DNA of 64,000 nucleotides from Saccharomyces paradoxus (GCF_002079055.1 NC_047499.1:868001-932000); one strand, 5' to 3'. Shown: positions 1 to 11,121, counted from the first letter of the stretch. Numbers and translations are program-made. The notes: generated by a model not told the origin, from the sequence alone.

Positions 1-3000
1 GCCCTAGATACAGACTGGGGGTTTGCAAATTTGATAGATTTGAACAACTTGAAACATCCTTCAAAAGGGAGGCCGCTTTCGTTCTTAAATGAAGGGAGCT
101 TGAACATAACCGCATATGTGCGCATATTGAAGGATCCCACCGGTGTCTTGTGGCATAATTTTTTGAATTATGACTCGAAGAAAGTGACTGGCTATGTTGG
201 CTTCCGAAATCAGGGTGCCACATGTTATTTGAATTCCCTGCTGCAATCTTATTTTTTTACAAAATATTTCAGAAAGCTGGTTTACGAAATACCCACTGAA
301 CATGAAAGTCCAAATAACAGTGTTCCCCTGGCTTTACAAAGAGCTTTCTACCAGTTACAAGTATCTGATATACCCTTAGACACTTTGGAGCTTACCAGGT
401 CATTCGGTTGGGACACTGCGGAATCTTTCACCCAACACGATGTGCAGGAATTGAATAGGATATTAATGGACAGGCTAGAAAATAACATGAAGGGAACACC
501 CGTGGAGGGGAAGCTAAATGAAATATTTGTGGGGAAAATGAAAAGTTATATTAAATGTATTAATGTTGATTATGAATCGTCTAGGGTAGAGGACTTTTGG
601 GATTTGCAACTGAATGTCAAAAATTTCAAGAATTTGCAAGAATCTTTTGATAATTATGTCGAGATGGAACTAATGAATGGTGAAAATCAGTACGCTGCTC
701 AGGACTATGGCTTGCAAGATGCTCAAAAAGGTGTTATTTTCGAATCGTTCCCGCCGGTTTTGCATTTGCAGTTGAAAAGATTCGAATACGACTTCAATTA
801 TGATCAGATGGTAAAGGTTAACGATAAATATGAGTTCCCTGAGACGATTGACTTGTCGCCCTTCGTTGATAAAGAGGTGCTTAAGAAAACGTTAGATTCG
901 GAAGATAAGGATAAGAATCCCTATGTTTACAATTTACATGGTGTACTGGTTCATTCTGGTGATATATCTACTGGTCACTACTATACTTTGATTAAACCTG
1001 GTGTTGAAGACCAATGGTACCGATTTGATGATGAAAGGGTTTGGAGAGTGACAAAGAAGCAAGTTTTCCAGGAAAATTTTGGGTGTGATAGGCTACCCGA
1101 TGAAAAAGTTCGTACAATGACAAGAGACGAGTATCAAAATTATATTATTCAGCGCCACACAAGTGCTTATATGCTTGTTTATATACGCCAAGAACAAGAG
1201 GAGGATTTGCTCCGTCCAGTCTTAGAATCTGATGTTCCTAAGCACGTAATCACGAGAGTAAGAGAAGAAATCAAAGAAAGGGAAACAAAAGAAAAGGAAA
1301 TCAGAGAAGCACATTTGTACGTTACACTCAGACTGCACTCTATTAAAGAACTTATTCATTATGAAGGATTTGACTATTTCGCACATGATGGGTTTAGGTT
1401 GTTTTCTGAGGAGCTCAACGACTCCGGTTTGCAGCAAATCAACTTGAAAGTTTTGAGAACAACCAAGTTATCGGATATTTTTGCAAGCATCAAGGAAGCT
1501 ATGAATATTCCACAAGAAAGGGACGTCAGATACTGGAAAATGGATTATCGCAGAAACAACACTTTACGTTTAACACAACCCATAAATTTTGAATCGGTAA
1601 ACATCACTTTGCAAGAGGCGTTAAAAACGGAGAAGAAAAGAACTATGGAAACACAATATGGAGAAGGAGGTGTTGCTAGTACTGATGAGGACGATAAGGC
1701 GCTTTCAGAAACTGTGTCATTCTTAGATCTCTTCATCGAGGAACCCTACCTAGAGTTACAATTTTTGAGCAAGTTGAAGGAAGCTTCTTTAATTTCAAAG
1801 GCCGAGCCAGATGATGAGCTGATATCAAACGTAAGAACGAATCTTCCAAAACTGACAGAGGGAGGAATTGAACCTGTTTTTGCCACTGAAAATAAATCTA
1901 ATTTGCTATTTGTGAAGAAGTACGACCCACATACCCAAAAGCTACTGGGATTTGGCCATTTTGCTGTGAATCAATTACAACAGCTATCAGACTTATCTGA
2001 AATCATTGAGAACAGCATTTCTTCTAACGAAAAGTTGACCTTTTACGAAGAAGTTCAACCTGGTACAATAAATGAAATATATATGAAGGGAACAGTCTAT
2101 GACGCTGACATAGACACGGGTGATATAGTTTCATTTGAAGTTCCAGATGCTGTTTTGCCAGACATATTCCCAGTTTACGCCACAATCAAAGAATATTACT
2201 CATATCTGAGGTACCGTGTAAAATTGAAGTTTTCTAAATTTGACGGCTCAAGTGAGGAATATGGCGTTAGTAATGAGATCCCAGAGAGCTTCGAATTCTG
2301 GATATCTGCTTATGCACCTTATGATGACCTTGCTAGGATGGTGTCGAAATTTGCGCACGTTAAGCCAGAATATTTAAAGATCTTTGCACTTTATTCTAAT
2401 GGCAGATTTGTATTAAAATCGACCTCACTTTTGAATGACTATCTTTTGAAAGATTTCAACTGCGATCAGATACCGCCTTTCGCATTTGAAGTATTGTCCG
2501 TACCCTTGAAGGAATTAGAGCGTTTGAGGCCTATTAAGTTATATTGGCTGAAAAATAGTTATATTCATTATCAATCCTTTGAATTTGAGGTTGCAAATGA
2601 TTATACAGAATCTCAATTTCTCGAAAAAGTGCAGCACAAGATCGGTTTTACCGATGAGGAAAAGGAGAATATTTTACTATGGACCAACTCAAATTTCCAG
2701 TTTCAGGGTTTATTATCGGACCAAAACACCTTCAAAGACGTGAGTAAAAATTCTTTACTTTTTGGTAGAATTTTGCCCGAGGAATCGAAATTATTCAAGG
2801 AATTAAATCGTCTAGAAAATCTACAAGCATCTTCATTGGAAGATTTTATGGATGACGAAAACGCGACGGACAGACCAATCGACGATGAGCAAGATCTAGG
2901 TATGGCAATAGAGCATTCTGATGATGTGAAGGGACGTATAGTAGTTGTTCAGCAATATTTCAAAGATCTTGAAAATAGACACGGAATATCTTTCCTGTTC

Positions 3001-3276
3001 AATTTGATACCAGGCGAAACATTCCCAAAGACAAAAGACCGTCTTCATGCAAAATTTGGACTCGGACAGAAAGAATTTTCAAAGATTAAATTAAGTATTG
3101 GTTACTCCACTGAAGAAGGAACGGTGTTTAGAACTTTACAAGGATTCTCGGATGAAGAATTGGACAAGGTTATATTGTATGACATTATGTCCAACTTAGA
3201 TTATATCTACATGGATCATCCGGATAGATTGAGATCACATTCTTCCTATGATAGACCAATGATCATCAAAAACTGA
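1..3276 (+). CDS. UBP15: Ubiquitin-specific protease Ubp15, 5'-truncated by the window edge
   Basis: A deubiquitinase of the USP7/HAUSP type (peptidase C19) that removes ubiquitin from substrates, with known roles in cell-cycle timing and peroxisome biology. The frame is open from base 1, so the start codon and most of the N-terminal MATH/TRAF domain lie upstream; about 1,090 codons are present, against about 1,230 in S. cerevisiae. The Cys box (GATCYLNS, catalytic Cys codon at 223-225) and the His box (STGHYYTL, His codon at 976-978) are both intact, so the enzyme should be active. After the catalytic domain comes a charged linker (EEIKERETKEKEIREAH) and the long C-terminal region that in USP7 forms ubiquitin-like domains. 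It is convergent with SCW10. Identity rests on length, both catalytic boxes and synteny. Confidence 0.96.
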   Translation, partial: ALDTDWGFANLIDLNNLKHPSKGRPLSFLNEGSLNITAYVRILKDPTGVLWHNFLNYDSKKVTGYVGFRNQGATCYLNSLLQSYFFTKYFRKLVYEIPTEHESPNNSVPLALQRAFYQLQVSDIPLDTLELTRSFGWDTAESFTQHDVQELNRILMDRLENNMKGTPVEGKLNEIFVGKMKSYIKCINVDYESSRVEDFWDLQLNVKNFKNLQESFDNYVEMELMNGENQYAAQDYGLQDAQKGVIFESFPPVLHLQLKRFEYDFNYDQMVKVNDKYEFPETIDLSPFVDKEVLKKTLDSEDKDKNPYVYNLHGVLVHSGDISTGHYYTLIKPGVEDQWYRFDDERVWRVTKKQVFQENFGCDRLPDEKVRTMTRDEYQNYIIQRHTSAYMLVYIRQEQEEDLLRPVLESDVPKHVITRVREEIKERETKEKEIREAHLYVTLRLHSIKELIHYEGFDYFAHDGFRLFSEELNDSGLQQINLKVLRTTKLSDIFASIKEAMNIPQERDVRYWKMDYRRNNTLRLTQPINFESVNITLQEALKTEKKRTMETQYGEGGVASTDEDDKALSETVSFLDLFIEEPYLELQFLSKLKEASLISKAEPDDELISNVRTNLPKLTEGGIEPVFATENKSNLLFVKKYDPHTQKLLGFGHFAVNQLQQLSDLSEIIENSISSNEKLTFYEEVQPGTINEIYMKGTVYDADIDTGDIVSFEVPDAVLPDIFPVYATIKEYYSYLRYRVKLKFSKFDGSSEEYGVSNEIPESFEFWISAYAPYDDLARMVSKFAHVKPEYLKIFALYSNGRFVLKSTSLLNDYLLKDFNCDQIPPFAFEVLSVPLKELERLRPIKLYWLKNSYIHYQSFEFEVANDYTESQFLEKVQHKIGFTDEEKENILLWTNSNFQFQGLLSDQNTFKDVSKNSLLFGRILPEESKLFKELNRLENLQASSLEDFMDDENATDRPIDDEQDLGMAIEHSDDVKGRIVVVQQYFKDLENRHGISFLFNLIPGETFPKTKDRLHAKFGLGQKEFSKIKLSIGYSTEEGTVFRTLQGFSDEELDKVILYDIMSNLDYIYMDHPDRLRSHSSYDRPMIIKN

Positions 3277-3680
3277 TACACCTTACGGCTATGTTAAGCT
3301 TTGATGTCTTCGTCACTTTTTATATTTTTATAAGATACTCTCCTAGTAGCCTTCATTTTCTCATCAGGCAATGTTCTCCAGTTTTATTTCGCTTTTAGGT
3401 AATACTGAATATATAAACGCACATATATATAACTATAAGTTAGAACTCACATTATAGAACAGCAAGGGCCCGCGGCTAGAAGGGAGAAGGGAGGAGACAG
3501 ATTGAACAATCTATTACAAAATGAGTATAGAATATATACTTTACAGAAAACACATAAATAAACAATAACGTGATAAGAATAGGAGAGTAAATGTGGGAGA
3601 GCTTATTACTTCCATATTTGGTTGGTTTTAGGAAAAAGAAAAGATAAAGAAGGACCATCAAATGAGTGAAGTTTCAGTCG
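3277..3680. other. Convergent intergenic region, UBP15/SCW10
   Basis: This AT-rich region lies between two 3' ends. It contains alternating TA runs near 3410-3440 that fit yeast 3'-end efficiency signals, and one exact match to the 11-bp ARS consensus (listed separately). I see no gene. Confidence 0.7.
3318..3328 (+). other. Candidate ARS consensus match
   Basis: TTTTATATTTT matches WTTTAYRTTTW exactly and sits in an AT-rich convergent intergenic region, a common setting for yeast origins. Such matches are frequent by chance in AT-rich DNA, so origin activity is only a possibility. Confidence 0.25.
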
Positions 3681-4856
3681 TTAATCACTTGATAAAATAC
3701 CCCAGTACTTTTCAACACCGTATTGCCCATCGGCCTTCCATAAATCATTGAAAGCGGTGAATAGGTAAGATGAAGAACCACAGGAGTTTTTAATAGAAGA
3801 AATGGCAGCTTCTTGGTTTGCCTTAGATGGAACAGCTTCACCATAAGTATCACCCTTAGATGGCCAGCCAGTTTCGGTAATAAGGACGTCCTTTTTCCCG
3901 CCACAAGCAGTGTAGACTCTTTGGATCTGTTCAAGTACCCATGGCCCTGCATCTTGGGCCGCAGTATTTTCATCGAAGTATGCATGGGCGTTGACTGCCA
4001 TATAGTCAGAATAATTACACAAATCAGGGTTATTTATAACAGCAATGAAGGTATCAACTGAAACCACTGAGCCTGTATAACCAGCTGAGGTTAAAGCAGA
4101 TTTGGCGGTGGAAACGTATTCGCCAACTTGCGTTGTAGTAGCAGAACCGTCATTCACTAGTTCATTACCGACAGAAATAGTGGTAATATCATCCCAGGAA
4201 CCGTAGGACTCAACTGCAGATTTAATAGTATCAACAGCGTCTTGAATTTTGTCAACGTAATATATGCCTAAGAATAATTTCTGACTTGAAGTTTTAGCCT
4301 GCAAGACATTCTCAACCTGACTACAGTCAACACCATATAATCTGATGTTGTCAAAACCGGTCAACTGTTCTAGGTCTGAAGCAACTTGAGCAGTGGATTT
4401 GCAGGACCCATCATCATTGTAAGGACTGTAAGTAATACCCTTAGCGCCGGAGGCTGAGATACTGGATGAAGCGGAAGATGAAGCGGACGATGAAGTAGAT
4501 GATGAGGTGGAGGATGATGATGAGGATGAAGTGGAAGAGCCAACCGTGGATGCTATGTCGGAAGATTCAAGAGTGGTAGTTTCTTGTTGAGAAGTGATAA
4601 CATTAGCTGAAGTCGTTGGTTCTAAAATGGATGTAGTTGCCTGTGAAGCAATTGCACTACTGCTGGTAGTGGCTACAACAGCATTCTCGTTCACTGGGAC
4701 AATGGTTTCTCCGCTGTTACCAGAAACGACAACAGTAACCTGAGCATGGACTGTTGCAGTAACGACGTCACGCTTTTCATGTTTATGGCGGATAGCAGGA
4801 GCACCTAGAGCTCCCGTTAATAATGCAGATGCAGTTAGGAAGTTTGAAAAACGCAT
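3681..4856 (-). CDS. SCW10: Cell-wall glucanase-like protein, GH17
   Basis: A soluble cell-wall protein with homology to endo-beta-1,3-glucanases, involved in wall remodelling and mating together with its paralogue SCW4. The protein has 391 residues. It begins with a signal peptide (RFSNFLTASALLTGALGAP), followed by a dibasic KR (HKHEKRDVV), a typical Kex2 processing site. A Ser/Thr-rich linker with a polySer stretch follows at about residues 95-135, then a GH17 domain. The two catalytic Glu are visible in SVGNELVND (acid/base) and ITETGWPS (nucleophile). Its promoter is shared with the divergent FKS3 gene and has several SCB-type boxes. The linker length differs slightly from S. cerevisiae (389 residues), as expected for a polySer tract. 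Confidence 0.96.
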   Translation of the reverse strand: MRFSNFLTASALLTGALGAPAIRHKHEKRDVVTATVHAQVTVVVSGNSGETIVPVNENAVVATTSSSAIASQATTSILEPTTSANVITSQQETTTLESSDIASTVGSSTSSSSSSSTSSSTSSSASSSASSSISASGAKGITYSPYNDDGSCKSTAQVASDLEQLTGFDNIRLYGVDCSQVENVLQAKTSSQKLFLGIYYVDKIQDAVDTIKSAVESYGSWDDITTISVGNELVNDGSATTTQVGEYVSTAKSALTSAGYTGSVVSVDTFIAVINNPDLCNYSDYMAVNAHAYFDENTAAQDAGPWVLEQIQRVYTACGGKKDVLITETGWPSKGDTYGEAVPSKANQEAAISSIKNSCGSSSYLFTAFNDLWKADGQYGVEKYWGILSSD

Positions 4857-5763
4857 GGTTGATGAAAATTTTTCTTGTGTTAATACTACCTTTTAACAAT
4901 TTGAAAGACGAACAGAAATTAGCTAAAGGAAAGACGTGACAGTTGGATGTTCAACTCAATATTGCAAAAGTATAGTATTTAACTCTTTGATTGGGCCTAT
5001 ATAATACTCGAAATTAAAATGGGAAAAATATGATGTACGCCTTTAAAGATACATAGTAAGACAAACTCCACACAGACATCTTTTCCCTCCATTATAAATA
5101 CTACAGTTTTGAAACAAAAGTGGAAAAGAAGGCTTATGGCTACGGCTCTCAATGAAGAAGTTACTGTACACATGAAAACACGAATAATCTCCAAACGCGG
5201 TGCGATGTTTGTTACCATTTTCAAACGTTTCAACGCGAATTTTTTTCCGCTATCAGATTACTGTTTCGCGCAATTAATGTCTTGGCATTTTTCTCTTCAG
5301 ATTTTACTTCTCAAAACTCTTCGAGGACTTTTCCCGAAGGGGTAAATTACTGCAAACGGCATTTCGCGAAATCTAGACCGAAGATCTCTGGGGATATGTA
5401 AGGAACAAGTATTTTGTCATTGAGGGCTTAGATAAAAAGAAAGCAAAGTCATTCCTTTTTTATTTATTACCGTGCCTGGCCCCAGACCCGATAGAGGGCC
5501 GAGACAGTTCTTGTATATGGCTGTTGCACACCTTTAAAACAATCGTTCCCGCTCATCAGGATCGGACCGTTTTGCCTAGTGCGGCAATGCTAGTTATAGT
5601 ATGCGGGTAAGAGTTTTTCGCGCTCAGCGGCTATTTGGCGAGAAGCACCAAAATACTAATGTCTTGTAAGATTTGCCACTACATAAAATCCAGCGTTAAG
5701 GATTGTAAAACAGGATCTTGGAAAAAGGAAGGATACTGAGGAGCATATTCAGAAGAGTTCAAT
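4857..5763. promoter_or_regulatory. Divergent SCW10-FKS3 promoter with SCB and Reb1 motifs
   Basis: This 0.9-kb region lies between two divergent cell-wall genes. Exact cores of the Swi4/SBF box (CGCGAAA or its complement TTTCGCG) occur at 5264-5270, 5362-5371 (a palindromic TTTCGCGAAA, so both strands) and 5616-5622. A Reb1-type core (CGGGTAA) lies at 5604-5610, about 155 bp before FKS3. A TATA-like stretch at 4998-5004 is about 145 bp before SCW10. The motifs are directly visible; SBF control is inferred from them and from the known cell-cycle expression of wall genes. Confidence 0.6.
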
Positions 5764-8700
5764 ATGAATTTTACGAGTCCTAAGCTTTCGCTTGCCGATG
5801 TTGAGTATCCTGCTTGGTGTCAAGACGATGAAGTTCCAATTACAATGCAGGAAATTAAGGAGATTTTTATACAGCTCACAGATAAGTTCGGATTCCAGAT
5901 GTCTTCTATGGAAAATATGTATCAGCATTTAATGGGGCAGCTGGACTCCAGGGCAAGTCGTACAGGTGCTCAGAATGCATTGATATCGCTACATGTCTCA
6001 TATATTGGAGGGGAACATGCAAATTATAGAAAATGGTATTTTGCCGCCCAGCTCGACTTAGATGAAGAGATCGGGTTTCAAAACATGCAGCTACATGGGA
6101 AGGCACGCCAAAGGAATGTAAAGATGGCAAAAAAAAGAGGCGTGTCTATCAAGGAACAGATCAAACAATGGAATGAGAAGGAGCAAGAGTTCATAAATAA
6201 CCATCCGAAGATAACGCTGACTCAAGAACAATTGGAAGATCAGACAAACTTGAAAAGTGCAGACTATAAATGGAAGTTGAAAATGAAAATATTGTCACCT
6301 GAAGAGATGATAAAACAACTAGCTCTTTATTTTCTTTGTTGGGGAGAAGCCAATCAAGTCAGGTTTGCTCCAGAATGCCTTTGCTTTATTTTCAAGTGTG
6401 CACTTGACTATGAAATTAGTACGTCAAGTAGCGAAAAAACAGCGAAATTACCTGAATATGCATACTTAAATGACGTTATTACTCCCCTGTATGAATTCCT
6501 AAGGGGCCAAGTATACAAAAAAGATTCCAAGGGGAATTGGAAACGAAGAGAAAAGGACCACAAGAATATTATTGGTTACGATGACATCAATCAGTTGTTT
6601 TGGTATCCGGAAGGGTTTGAACGAATTATTTTAAACAATGGAGAACGGTTAGTTGACAAGCCATTGGAGGAGAGGTACCTCTATTTCAAAGATGTTGCAT
6701 GGTCAAAGGTATTTTATAAAACATATAGAGAAACCAGAAGTTGGAAGCACTGCTTTACCAATTTTAATAGATTCTGGATTATCCATTTTGCACCGTTTTG
6801 GTTCTTCACCACGTTTAATTCTCCCACTTTGTACACCAAGAATTATGTACAGTTATTGAACAATCAACCAACACCTCAAGTTAGACTGTCAGTCATTGCC
6901 TTTGGGGGTACGATAGCATGTTTAGTTCAAATTTTAGCCACTATGTTCGAGTGGGGGTTTGTTCCCCGGGAATGGCCGGGCGCTCAGCATTTATCAAGTA
7001 GAATGATTGGCCTACTTTTTTGCCTTGCAATTAACCTGGGACCATCCGTGTACGTTTTAGGATTTTTCGAGTGGGATGTTCATTCAAAATCTGCGTATAT
7101 CGTGTCCATCGCCCAATTAATTATTGCATTTTTAACAACCTTTTTTTTTGCTGTCAGACCTTTGGGTGGCTTATTTCGTCCGTATTTAAACAAAGACAAA
7201 AGACATCGAAGGTACGTCTCATCGCAAACCTTTACCGCTTCATTTCCCAAGCTGACAGGACGCAGCAAATGGTTCTCTTATGGGTTATGGGTATTCGTAT
7301 ATTTGGCGAAATATATTGAGTCTTATTTTTTTCTGACCTTATCCCTCAGGGACCCTATCAGGGTCCTATCTATTATGGATTTGTCCAGATGTCAAGGTGA
7401 GTATTTAATGGGTCCCATTCTATGTAAATGGCAGGCCAAAATCACATTAGTTCTCATGCTGCTTTCCGATTTAGGCCTATTCTTTCTCGATACTTACCTT
7501 TGGTACATTATTTGCAACTGTATTTTTTCCATTATACTGTCATTTTCTCTTGGTACCTCAATTCTCACACCATGGAAGAATGTATATTCTCGGTTGCCTA
7601 AAAGAATATATTCCAAAATTCTCGCTACTTCAGAGATGGATGTAAAATTTAAAGCAAAAATACTAATATCACAGGTATGGAATGCTATTGTTATATCAAT
7701 GTACAGGGAACATCTTCTCTCCATTGAGCATTTACAAAGACTCCTGTTCCAACAGGTTGACTCTTTAATGGGAGATACAAGAACTTTGAAATCGCCTACT
7801 TTTTTTGTTGCACAAGATGATTCAACGTTCAAATCCATGGAATTTTTTCCCTCCAATTCAGAGGCAAAAAGAAGGATATCTTTTTTTGCGCAATCGTTAG
7901 CAACCCCAATTTCAGAGCCTGTTCCAGTGGACTGTATGCCAACTTTTACCGTCTTGGTACCCCATTATTCAGAAAAAATTCTTTTGGGCTTAAAGGAAAT
8001 TATCAGAGAAGAATCCCCTAAAAGTAAAATTACAGTACTTGAGTATTTGAAGCATTTACATCCCACAGAATGGGAATGCTTTGTTAAGGATACGAAACTA
8101 TTGAGCATGGAAAAGAGCTTTTTGAAAGAAGCAGATAACAGCAATGATGAAGATAGGCTGGAAATTCCAGATGCACTGTATGGTTCAAGGTCCACCCCTC
8201 TTTCAGATCACACTGATTCCCGGAAGTTGCCCACAGAGGATGATCTCATTAAGGAAAAAATTAATGATTTGCCATTTTCTTACTTTGGCTTCAACTCATC
8301 TGAGCCATCGTACACACTGAGAACAAGAATTTGGGCGTCGTTGCGAACACAGACTTTATACAGAACACTTTCTGGTTTTATGAACTATTCCAAGGCTATT
8401 AAACTGCTGTATCGAATTGAAAATCCCTCTTTAGTTAGCTTATATCGTGGCAATCATGAGGCTTTGGAAAACGACTTAGAAAATATGGCTAGTAGAAAGT
8501 TTAGAATGGTTGTCGCTATGCAGAGATATGCAAAATTTAATAAGGATGAAATGGAGGCAACAGAACTACTTTTAAGAGCCTACCCAAATATGTATATATC
8601 TTACCTTCTGGAAGAGTTAGAGCAAACCACATCTGAGAGAGTATATTATTCGTGTCTGACTAATGGCTATGCAGAATTTGATGAAGAGGCTGGATTAAGG

Positions 8701-11121
8701 AAGCCAATATTTAAAATTCGCCTGTCGGGCAATCCAATACTTGGGGATGGTAAATCGGACAATCAAAATCATTCCATTATATTTTATCGTGGTGAGTATA
8801 TTCAGGTGATCGATGCAAACCAAGATAATTATTTGGAGGAATGCCTAAAAATACGGTCTGTTCTAAGTGAGTTTGAGGAGCTCGAACTTAATTCCACAAT
8901 TCCATACATTCCTGGTATTGAATATGAAGAAGAGCCACCCCCTATAGCTATTGTTGGTTCAAGGGAGTATATTTTTTCAGAGAATATTGGAGTGTTAGGT
9001 GATATTGCTGCAGGTAAAGAACAGACTTTTGGAACTTTATTTGCAAGAACGCTAGCTGAAATTGGTGGTAAATTGCACTACGGGCATCCTGATTTTCTCA
9101 ATGGTATTTTTATGACCACTCGTGGCGGCCTGTCTAAGGCGCAGAGAGGATTGCACTTGAATGAAGATATATATGCTGGAATGAACGCAATCTGCCGTGG
9201 CGGAAGAATAAAACATAGTGATTACTATCAATGTGGTAAGGGTCGAGACTTGGGATTTGGGTCCATTTTGAATTTCACCACTAAAATAGGGGCGGGTATG
9301 GGGGAACAACTTTTATCAAGAGAGTACTATTATCTAGGGACACAGCTTCCAATGGATAGATTTTTATCATTTTTCTATGCTCATCCCGGTTTTCATCTAA
9401 ATAATCTTTTTATTTCCTTCTCGGTTCAACTATTCTTCGTTCTGCTATTAAACTTGGGCGCATTGAACCATGAAACAATAGCCTGCTTTTACGACAAGAA
9501 TGCGCCAATCACAAACCTCGAGACCCCTGTAGGTTGTTATAATATTCAGCCTGCGTTACATTGGGTATCAATCTTTGTGCTATCAATCTTCATAGTCTTT
9601 TTTATTGCGTTTGCCCCTTTGTTGATCCAAGAAGTCTTGGAAAAGGGCATTTGGAGAGCAGCTTCAAGGTTTTTACACCATCTTCTTTCAATGGCCCCAT
9701 TATTTGAAGTATTTGTCTGCCAAGTTTACTCGAATTCTTTATTGATGGACTTGACTTTTGGGGGAGCAAAATACATATCTACAGGCCGTGGGTTTGCAAT
9801 AACACGCCTTGATTTTTTTACGCTCTATTCCAGATTTGTTAATATATCGATATACTCTGGTTTCCAAGTGTTCTTCATGTTATTATTCGCCATTATATCT
9901 ATGTGGCAACCCGCCTTACTATGGTTTTGGATTACAGTCATCTCGATGTGCTTCGCACCTTTTATTTTCAATCCACATCAGTTCGCGTTTATGGACTTCT
10001 TCATTGATTACAAAACCTTTATGCACTGGTTATTTTCAGGTAACACTAAATATCAAAAAGAGTCGTGGGCAAGTTTTGTCAAGAGCTCACGATCAAGATT
10101 TACCGGTTACAAAAGTAAAACCGTGGATGATATCTCCGAAGATTCAGGTCTTGAGTCAAAGAAAGCGAGGTTTTGGAACGTTTTCTTTGCAGAATTATTT
10201 CTGCCTTTCTGTGTGTTCCTCTTTAATTTGACGGCTTTTTCTTTCATTAATGCACAAACAGGGGTGCCTGGCTCAAAACCAACTAGTGCTATTTTTCGGT
10301 TGTTGCTCGTAACCTTTTTGCCAATCGTTCTTAACTCAATAGTGCTTTTTCTGTTTTTTTGGGTCTCGCTTTTTGTGGTCCCTGGATTATCATATTGTTG
10401 TAAAAATGCAGGCGCTGTGATTGCCTTTATTGCACATACTTTTTCAGTTTTAGTCTATCTTTTGGATTTCGAACTGATGTGGTTCTTACAAGGTTGGAAC
10501 TTTACACGGACATTGATACTACTTATCACATGTATCAATTTGCACTTGGTTCTTTTCAAGGTTTTTACCACAATATTCCTGACAAGGGAGTATAAAAACA
10601 ATAGAGCACACTTGGCATGGTGGAATGGTAAGTGGTACAACACGGGCATGGGCTGGTCTGTCGTTTTACAACCCATACGAGAATACCTCGTGAAGATTAT
10701 GGAATCTAGTTATTTTGCTGCCGATTTCTTTCTCGGCCACTTCCTATTATATATACAAACGCCCATAATATTGTTACCATTTATCGATTACTGGCATACA
10801 ATGGTGCTATTTTGGATGAATCCAAGAAATATTATCGCACACAAAAGGGTTCTAACTCGAAAGCAGAGAGCATTAAGAAGTAGCATAGTTTCAAAATATT
10901 TTTCTCTATATTTTGTGATGCTAGGTGTATTCCTTTTTATGCTCATCGCGCCATTCTTTGCCAACGTTTTTGTATCTAATCCGCAAGAATTGTTGGAAGG
11001 CACACTTCTCGAAGGAATCTTCCAACCTAATGGCCAAAACAACAATGATACTGGCCCGAATGCTCCATCGACAATCCTGACAACAACACCACCTCTACCT
11101 ACTTTTAGAACTGTTGCGTAG
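5764..11121 (+). CDS. FKS3: 1,3-beta-glucan synthase family protein Fks3
   Basis: A GT48-family glucan synthase subunit, polytopic in the plasma membrane. In S. cerevisiae FKS3 is needed for normal spore wall, while FKS1 and FKS2 serve vegetative growth. The 1,785 residues equal the S. cerevisiae length. An N-terminal cytosolic region (to about residue 340) leads into a first block of membrane spans (about 340-680), then a large cytosolic catalytic region (about 680-1240) containing the conserved stretches LHLNEDIYAGMNAICRGG and QCGKGRDLGF, and a second block of spans to the C terminus (about 1250-1760). The start ATG is preceded by an AT-rich leader, and no upstream in-frame ATG is apparent. 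The C-terminal tail is Thr/Pro-rich and short. The gene lies between two wall-remodelling genes. Confidence 0.96.
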   Translation: MNFTSPKLSLADVEYPAWCQDDEVPITMQEIKEIFIQLTDKFGFQMSSMENMYQHLMGQLDSRASRTGAQNALISLHVSYIGGEHANYRKWYFAAQLDLDEEIGFQNMQLHGKARQRNVKMAKKRGVSIKEQIKQWNEKEQEFINNHPKITLTQEQLEDQTNLKSADYKWKLKMKILSPEEMIKQLALYFLCWGEANQVRFAPECLCFIFKCALDYEISTSSSEKTAKLPEYAYLNDVITPLYEFLRGQVYKKDSKGNWKRREKDHKNIIGYDDINQLFWYPEGFERIILNNGERLVDKPLEERYLYFKDVAWSKVFYKTYRETRSWKHCFTNFNRFWIIHFAPFWFFTTFNSPTLYTKNYVQLLNNQPTPQVRLSVIAFGGTIACLVQILATMFEWGFVPREWPGAQHLSSRMIGLLFCLAINLGPSVYVLGFFEWDVHSKSAYIVSIAQLIIAFLTTFFFAVRPLGGLFRPYLNKDKRHRRYVSSQTFTASFPKLTGRSKWFSYGLWVFVYLAKYIESYFFLTLSLRDPIRVLSIMDLSRCQGEYLMGPILCKWQAKITLVLMLLSDLGLFFLDTYLWYIICNCIFSIILSFSLGTSILTPWKNVYSRLPKRIYSKILATSEMDVKFKAKILISQVWNAIVISMYREHLLSIEHLQRLLFQQVDSLMGDTRTLKSPTFFVAQDDSTFKSMEFFPSNSEAKRRISFFAQSLATPISEPVPVDCMPTFTVLVPHYSEKILLGLKEIIREESPKSKITVLEYLKHLHPTEWECFVKDTKLLSMEKSFLKEADNSNDEDRLEIPDALYGSRSTPLSDHTDSRKLPTEDDLIKEKINDLPFSYFGFNSSEPSYTLRTRIWASLRTQTLYRTLSGFMNYSKAIKLLYRIENPSLVSLYRGNHEALENDLENMASRKFRMVVAMQRYAKFNKDEMEATELLLRAYPNMYISYLLEELEQTTSERVYYSCLTNGYAEFDEEAGLRKPIFKIRLSGNPILGDGKSDNQNHSIIFYRGEYIQVIDANQDNYLEECLKIRSVLSEFEELELNSTIPYIPGIEYEEEPPPIAIVGSREYIFSENIGVLGDIAAGKEQTFGTLFARTLAEIGGKLHYGHPDFLNGIFMTTRGGLSKAQRGLHLNEDIYAGMNAICRGGRIKHSDYYQCGKGRDLGFGSILNFTTKIGAGMGEQLLSREYYYLGTQLPMDRFLSFFYAHPGFHLNNLFISFSVQLFFVLLLNLGALNHETIACFYDKNAPITNLETPVGCYNIQPALHWVSIFVLSIFIVFFIAFAPLLIQEVLEKGIWRAASRFLHHLLSMAPLFEVFVCQVYSNSLLMDLTFGGAKYISTGRGFAITRLDFFTLYSRFVNISIYSGFQVFFMLLFAIISMWQPALLWFWITVISMCFAPFIFNPHQFAFMDFFIDYKTFMHWLFSGNTKYQKESWASFVKSSRSRFTGYKSKTVDDISEDSGLESKKARFWNVFFAELFLPFCVFLFNLTAFSFINAQTGVPGSKPTSAIFRLLLVTFLPIVLNSIVLFLFFWVSLFVVPGLSYCCKNAGAVIAFIAHTFSVLVYLLDFELMWFLQGWNFTRTLILLITCINLHLVLFKVFTTIFLTREYKNNRAHLAWWNGKWYNTGMGWSVVLQPIREYLVKIMESSYFAADFFLGHFLLYIQTPIILLPFIDYWHTMVLFWMNPRNIIAHKRVLTRKQRALRSSIVSKYFSLYFVMLGVFLFMLIAPFFANVFVSNPQELLEGTLLEGIFQPNGQNNNDTGPNAPSTILTTTPPLPTFRTVA

